The position numbers and the translations under genes are program-made. A stretch of DNA of 64,000 nucleotides from Candidatus Poribacteria bacterium (lineage in GTDB: Bacteria; Poribacteria; WGA-4E; PCPOR2b). The stretch is from the NCBI GenBank assembly GCA_022826645.1, contig JAJDUM010000035.1, forward strand, positions 1 to 64,000, read 5' to 3'. This document shows positions 60,979 through 64,000 of the stretch, in pieces. The notes under the pieces were generated by a model. The model was given only the letters and a program-made list of their open reading frames with translations. It did not search any database and was not told the origin of the DNA. Positions within the stretch are counted from its first letter, which is position 1. The number at the start of each line of letters is the position of its first letter.

Positions 60979-60993
60979 ACGTAAAACGTAAGG
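60967..60993. repeat. Short direct repeat, GTGAAAC/GTAAAAC family
   Basis: Three near-identical 7-8-mers (GTGAAAC, GTGAAAC, GTAAAAC) occur in tandem. A related set (GTGAAACGTGAGGCGTGAAACG) is at 62530-62556, between other genes, so this is a dispersed simple-repeat family. Confidence 0.5.
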
Positions 60994-61013
60994 TGCTGTA
61001 CTCCTATGATTAC

Positions 61014-61030
61014 GGCATACGGAGTATGCC
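61014..61030. repeat. Intergenic palindrome GGCATAC-GGA-GTATGCC
   Basis: This is a perfect 7-bp inverted repeat with a 3-nt loop. A partial relative (GTATGCCTACCAC) is at 27720-27733. It may be a small interspersed palindrome or an RNA hairpin. Confidence 0.4.
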
Positions 61031-61111
61031 TACTACTTTTCTCAAAAAATCTCGTCTTTTTCCCGTCTCAACCGTTTATATCTATTGAAACCAGCCAAAT
61101 TGAGGGTAAGT

Positions 61112-61681
61112 ATGGAGAAATCGGATGAGGCTTTGATGCTCCAACTCCAGACAGGCGATTTGCTTTCGTTTGATACATTGGTCAAGCGGTGGGAGAAACC
61201 GCTGCTGAATTACTGCTATCGAATGGTCAACGACGTAGCGTTAGCGGAAGATCTTCGGCAGGAGGTCTTTCTGCGCATCTATCGTTCTACCAAGACCTAT
61301 CGTCCAACGGCACAATTTTCCACATGGATGTACCGAATCGCGACAAACCTTTGTCTGGACATACTTGCCAAACAACGGCGTCGAAAAGAAACGCCGATAG
61401 ATGCTTATCTGGAGTCAGAATCTGACGGTTTCGACGAAAGACTCATCGATCCATCGGGGGCACCTGATGCGGTCGTGCTGAAGAAAGAGATTAAAGACCG
61501 GGTACGCTCAGCGTTGGCGCGTTTGCCGGAAAATCAGCGAGTTGTAGTAACACTACGACATTATAACGACATGAAATTTCACGAGATTGCCGAAATCTTG
61601 GAGTGTCCCATCAGTACAGTGAAGTCACGGATGGCAGCTGGTCTGGAACGTCTCAGTAAAATGTTATCAGAACAGGAATAG
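61112..61681 (+). CDS. ECF RNA polymerase sigma factor
   Basis: The ATG at 61112 follows GAGGG; a TTG at 61085 is less likely. The 189-residue protein has region 2 (FDTLVKRWEKPLLNYCYRMVND, QFSTWMYRIATNLCLD, about residues 20-88) and region 4 (LPENQRVVVTLRHYNDMKFHEIAEILECPISTVKSRM, about 135-172). It is the second ECF sigma in the window and is followed by its own anti-sigma gene (133 bp). The target promoters are unknown. Confidence 0.93.
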   Translation: MEKSDEALMLQLQTGDLLSFDTLVKRWEKPLLNYCYRMVNDVALAEDLRQEVFLRIYRSTKTYRPTAQFSTWMYRIATNLCLDILAKQRRRKETPIDAYLESESDGFDERLIDPSGAPDAVVLKKEIKDRVRSALARLPENQRVVVTLRHYNDMKFHEIAEILECPISTVKSRMAAGLERLSKMLSEQE

Positions 61682-61707
61682 CTGATTGGGGATAAAGCCA
61701 CCCGGTA

Positions 61708-61728
61708 GGTGCGGTTTCCAACCGCACC
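61708..61728. repeat. Intergenic palindrome GGTGCGGTT-TCC-AACCGCACC
   Basis: This is a perfect 9-bp inverted repeat with a 3-nt loop between sigma and anti-sigma genes. A half-copy (AACCGCACC-like, CAAACCGCACC) is at 29899-29909. It has the look of a dispersed palindromic unit and could also reduce transcription into the anti-sigma gene. Confidence 0.5.
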
Positions 61729-61814
61729 AGTTTTGGAGTGTCTCACTGATTCTAAGATCCACTATAAATCTCTCAGCGTTCACGGCTGATTCACATATAA
61801 AGGAGGTGTTTTCA

Positions 61815-62522
61815 TTGGATTGCAGATTTTTTAGAGAGCAGATCGTGTCTGAAAGCTACGATCAATTGGACGCGGATGCGAAAAAATCACTAAAAGCACA
61901 CTTACAGACTTGTCGTGAGTGTGAGCAATTTCAGGTGAGTCTAAATGAGACGCAACAAACCCTTGACCAATGGGAGGAGGTAGATAGTCCAATCGATATA
62001 GAAGCGTTGCATGATGTCATACAACCTAAACCTTTGTCATTGCCCCCCCAATTACCCGCATGGCGATGGCTCGCTTGGGGTGTGGCGGCTTGTTTGATTT
62101 TGACCCTCAGTCTTTCTGTGCTGGCATGGATCGGCGTCGATGTGAAATGGGCAGACCGTGGTTTGACACTTAGGATTGGGCAGGAGTCGGTCCCGGAGAT
62201 TACAGAACAGGAACTGGTCCGGTTGCTTCAGGCGGAACGTCACGCCACCCAAGTAGAGATTGTAAAACAACTTCAAGGGGCGTTGGACGAATTCAGCAAA
62301 CAACTCCAAGTCCATCTGGAGGAACGGCAGAAACAGGCGGATGCACAATTAGTGTTGATCTATCAGGGATTACAATCACAACGGGTACAGGACCTGGGAT
62401 TTATCCGTCAAGAACTTCAGCACCTTGCCGGTGCAACAGAAGCTGAATTTCTTGAGACTCAGCGCGCCTTCGAGTTCATCCTTGCTTCCCATGTGTCTGA
62501 AATACAAAAGAATATGAAATGA
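61815..62522 (+). CDS. Anti-sigma factor with long exported coiled coil
   Basis: The start is a TTG at 61815, justified by AGGAGG 8 nt upstream; upstream ATGs lack such a site. The 235-residue protein has an N-terminal zinc-finger (HLQTCRECEQF; H-x3-C-x2-C, about residue 29-36), a membrane helix (about 84-106) and a long exported segment (about 107-235) rich in Gln, Glu and Leu. The latter is predicted to be a coiled coil (QLQGALDEFSKQLQVHLEERQ). It probably sequesters the sigma factor encoded upstream. Its sensor part is far longer than that of the anti-sigma at 14706. Confidence 0.82.
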   Translation: MDCRFFREQIVSESYDQLDADAKKSLKAHLQTCRECEQFQVSLNETQQTLDQWEEVDSPIDIEALHDVIQPKPLSLPPQLPAWRWLAWGVAACLILTLSLSVLAWIGVDVKWADRGLTLRIGQESVPEITEQELVRLLQAERHATQVEIVKQLQGALDEFSKQLQVHLEERQKQADAQLVLIYQGLQSQRVQDLGFIRQELQHLAGATEAEFLETQRAFEFILASHVSEIQKNMK

Positions 62523-62660
62523 CATTATAGTGAAACGTGAGGCGTGAAACGTAAAAACAATGGGTTCATCAATGAACTTCTGAACCAATGAACTGTTGAA
62601 CGATGTGAAAACGACAACCTCACCAACTCACACCAAAGATTATTAAAGGAGAATACAATT

Positions 62661-63665
62661 ATGAAATTCTATATGACTCTTATCATAGCTATGCTTGGCA
62701 TCGGCTTGGTTACCGGCACCGTGTCTGCACAAGATGAAATTGACTACACCGAGATGGTCGAAGATCTCAAGGTGATGTGTCAGATTATTGACGAAACAAT
62801 GCACGAGACATTTGAGCACGATTATGTTAAGGGCGGATTTTTCCGTAGAGGTGGCTGTCAACACCTATATCTCAAAGGCTATGGTGCTGTGTTCCTGCTT
62901 GATGTACGGTTTCCTGTGACGGAAAACGAGATGAGGATTGTTAAAACAGAGAAGAAGACAAATCTGTGGGAAAAATATGAGCGAGAAGTTCGGCATCAAA
63001 GCCAACCAGAAGTAGCGGTATGGGTGGTAGGCAAAAACGAATCGTATAGTACGGAAAAAGTTGATAAACTCAAGGAGCAACTCGCCTATCTCGTCGGCGA
63101 ATATGGGTCCCGTATCAGTCAACTGGGGTTTGATGATACGATCTCGTTTGTGGTCTTCGGTTATCCTGATTATACCATTGACCTTGAGACAGATTTTTTG
63201 GATTTTGAATGGCGTGTCGTCGACCACATCGAAGATGCAATGCTTCACCCACGGGAAACCATTGAAGATATGAGAAAGAAGATCCACGAGCTAAAAGAGA
63301 AACAGCAACTCCTCGAAGAATCGAAACGAGAACTAGAAGGAACCACAGAGCAGAAAAGCCAAAACAATAACAAAAAAATTATCAATCGGCAGGATGAAAC
63401 AATAATTGTAGAGAAAGAGATAGACGAAGAAATGGAAGATTCACAACCCCAAAATGGCAAACGGTTCCGCAAGTTTATTCTGAGGGTTCCGAAACCTCTA
63501 GTTCCTCCTCTTCCGACTCCTCTTGCTGTATCAAGTCTTCCCCACGGATTCCACGGCAAACCGGCAACAACGCTGATTCTCACTTTCAAACGGAGTCAGC
63601 TTGAGGGCAAAAATGGAACAGATTGGGAGGCCTTGCTGGAAGCAGCGGAGGTTGTGGAGTATTGA
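62661..63665 (+). CDS. Exported protein of unknown function
   Basis: AAAGGAG precedes the ATG. The 334-residue protein has a signal peptide (about residues 1-23, ending TVSAQDE). A roughly 180-residue domain follows (YTEMVEDLKVMCQIIDETM, HLYLKGYGAVFLLDVRFPV), then a Lys/Glu-rich coiled coil (about 195-265) and a Pro-rich stretch (VPPLPTPL). No family was recognised. Its place after an anti-sigma gene (139 bp) suggests it belongs to the sigma regulon or sensing system. Confidence 0.65.
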   Translation: MKFYMTLIIAMLGIGLVTGTVSAQDEIDYTEMVEDLKVMCQIIDETMHETFEHDYVKGGFFRRGGCQHLYLKGYGAVFLLDVRFPVTENEMRIVKTEKKTNLWEKYEREVRHQSQPEVAVWVVGKNESYSTEKVDKLKEQLAYLVGEYGSRISQLGFDDTISFVVFGYPDYTIDLETDFLDFEWRVVDHIEDAMLHPRETIEDMRKKIHELKEKQQLLEESKRELEGTTEQKSQNNNKKIINRQDETIIVEKEIDEEMEDSQPQNGKRFRKFILRVPKPLVPPLPTPLAVSSLPHGFHGKPATTLILTFKRSQLEGKNGTDWEALLEAAEVVEY

Positions 63666-63685
63666 ACCGTAAGGGAACGGGTCGC

Positions 63686-64000
63686 TCAATCGAAGAAAAC
63701 AAACCCGACATACATGAGGGCAGAAATGAGGTTTATAAAGACCAATACACCCTTCATGAGTCGGGATTGGAGCCGGGGAAAGAGATAGATCGACGCGGCA
63801 ATTGTGACCAATATTTCGATAGCTGATGCAATCCCGCCGTAATGTCTGGGATCCCAGTAGGAGATTGGGCTATGGAAGCGGTATTGGAGGAGCGGGAAGA
63901 AATGCCGATGTCCGTCGTCTTGGTGGAGGAAGAAATCACCGGCAGCGTGTAACAGCAGACTCAAGCAGCAGATGATCAGGGGAGTGGATTTACGCCAGTA
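63686..64000 (-). CDS. Integral membrane protein, C-terminal part (continues past window edge)
   Basis: The minus-strand frame is open to the window end with no stop, so the start lies outside. The visible 104 residues include a His-rich motif (HAAGDFFLHQDDGHRHFFPL), then RFHSPISYWDPRHYG and two membrane helices at the C-terminus. I recall RFHSPxSYWDPRYYG-type sequences in YdjM/DUF457-like membrane proteins. The His/Asp residues could bind a metal. A TTG at 63964 is a possible internal start but lacks a ribosome site. Confidence 0.55.
   Translation of the reverse strand, partial: YWRKSTPLIICCLSLLLHAAGDFFLHQDDGHRHFFPLLQYRFHSPISYWDPRHYGGIASAIEILVTIAASIYLFPRLQSRLMKGVLVFINLISALMYVGFVFFD

Noticed and set aside
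1-64000. tRNA or rRNA genes
   Set aside because: I scanned the intergenic gaps for T-loop signatures and rRNA core motifs and saw none; a covariance-model search would be decisive.

Overview
The window looks like a chromosomal segment of an uncultured Gram-negative bacterium of moderate GC. An outer membrane is indicated by an LptE-like lipoprotein, several lipoproteins and an outer-membrane barrel candidate. The gene mix includes five phytanoyl-CoA-dioxygenase-like (PhyH) enzymes, Gfo/Idh/MocA oxidoreductases, an oligogalacturonate-lyase-like propeller, an Asp-box propeller, DUF4159/DUF4175/VWA proteins and ECF sigma/anti-sigma pairs. It resembles Candidatus Poribacteria or a neighbouring phylum. 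That assignment is inference from gene content, not a phylogeny. TTG and GTG starts with good Shine-Dalgarno sequences are common.

Layout. 1-3120 (minus): an edge-truncated HNH endonuclease, a small Cys-rich protein, a DUF6599-like lipoprotein, LptE and a small membrane protein. 3315-13859 (minus): the classical translation/RNA operon rimP-nusA-ylxR-infB-ylxP-rbfA-nrnA-truB-ribF-rpsO-pnp. 13860-14705: no genes, but a decayed IS200/IS605-type element and three terminator-like hairpins. 14706-15917 (minus): an ECF sigma factor and its zinc-finger anti-sigma. 16086-27643 (plus): a promoter followed by a catabolic cluster (amidohydrolase, DapA-family aldolase/lyase, two PhyH enzymes, two Gfo/Idh/MocA dehydrogenases, oligogalacturonate-lyase-like propeller, UxuA-like mannonate dehydratase, D-2-hydroxyacid dehydrogenase), with dtd and a glycosyltransferase inserted. 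27788-28661: a P-loop kinase, closed by a bidirectional terminator.

28824-38981 (minus): a BatD-like protein, a ferredoxin, a GNAT-like acyltransferase next to a serine-palmitoyltransferase-like enzyme (a candidate ceramide pair), a methyltransferase, a two-subunit M16 peptidase and a small FAD protein. 39272-47734 (minus): a barrel candidate, an FG-GAP/VCBS lipoprotein and a TetR repressor with identical palindromes in front of both genes, a double-VWA protein, a PhyH enzyme and a MacB/LolCDE-type ABC transporter. 48212-50190 (plus): groEL with a textbook promoter, a CIRCE element, a histidine-rich tail and a terminator, but no groES. 50991-57519 (plus): a promoter and a VWA-DUF4159-DUF4175 operon. 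57574-60543: two PhyH genes flanking an Asp-box propeller. 60570-60940 (minus): the RNase P RNA gene. 61112-63665 (plus): a second ECF sigma/anti-sigma pair and a secreted protein. The right edge cuts a membrane protein gene.

The least ordinary items are a PhyH protein whose iron-binding HxD reads HxS, the candidate ceramide pair, the TnpB-less IS605-type relic, the duplicated TetR operator, the His-tailed GroEL and an RNase P RNA gene abutting a dioxygenase gene. No complete defence system, CRISPR array, tRNA or rRNA was found.
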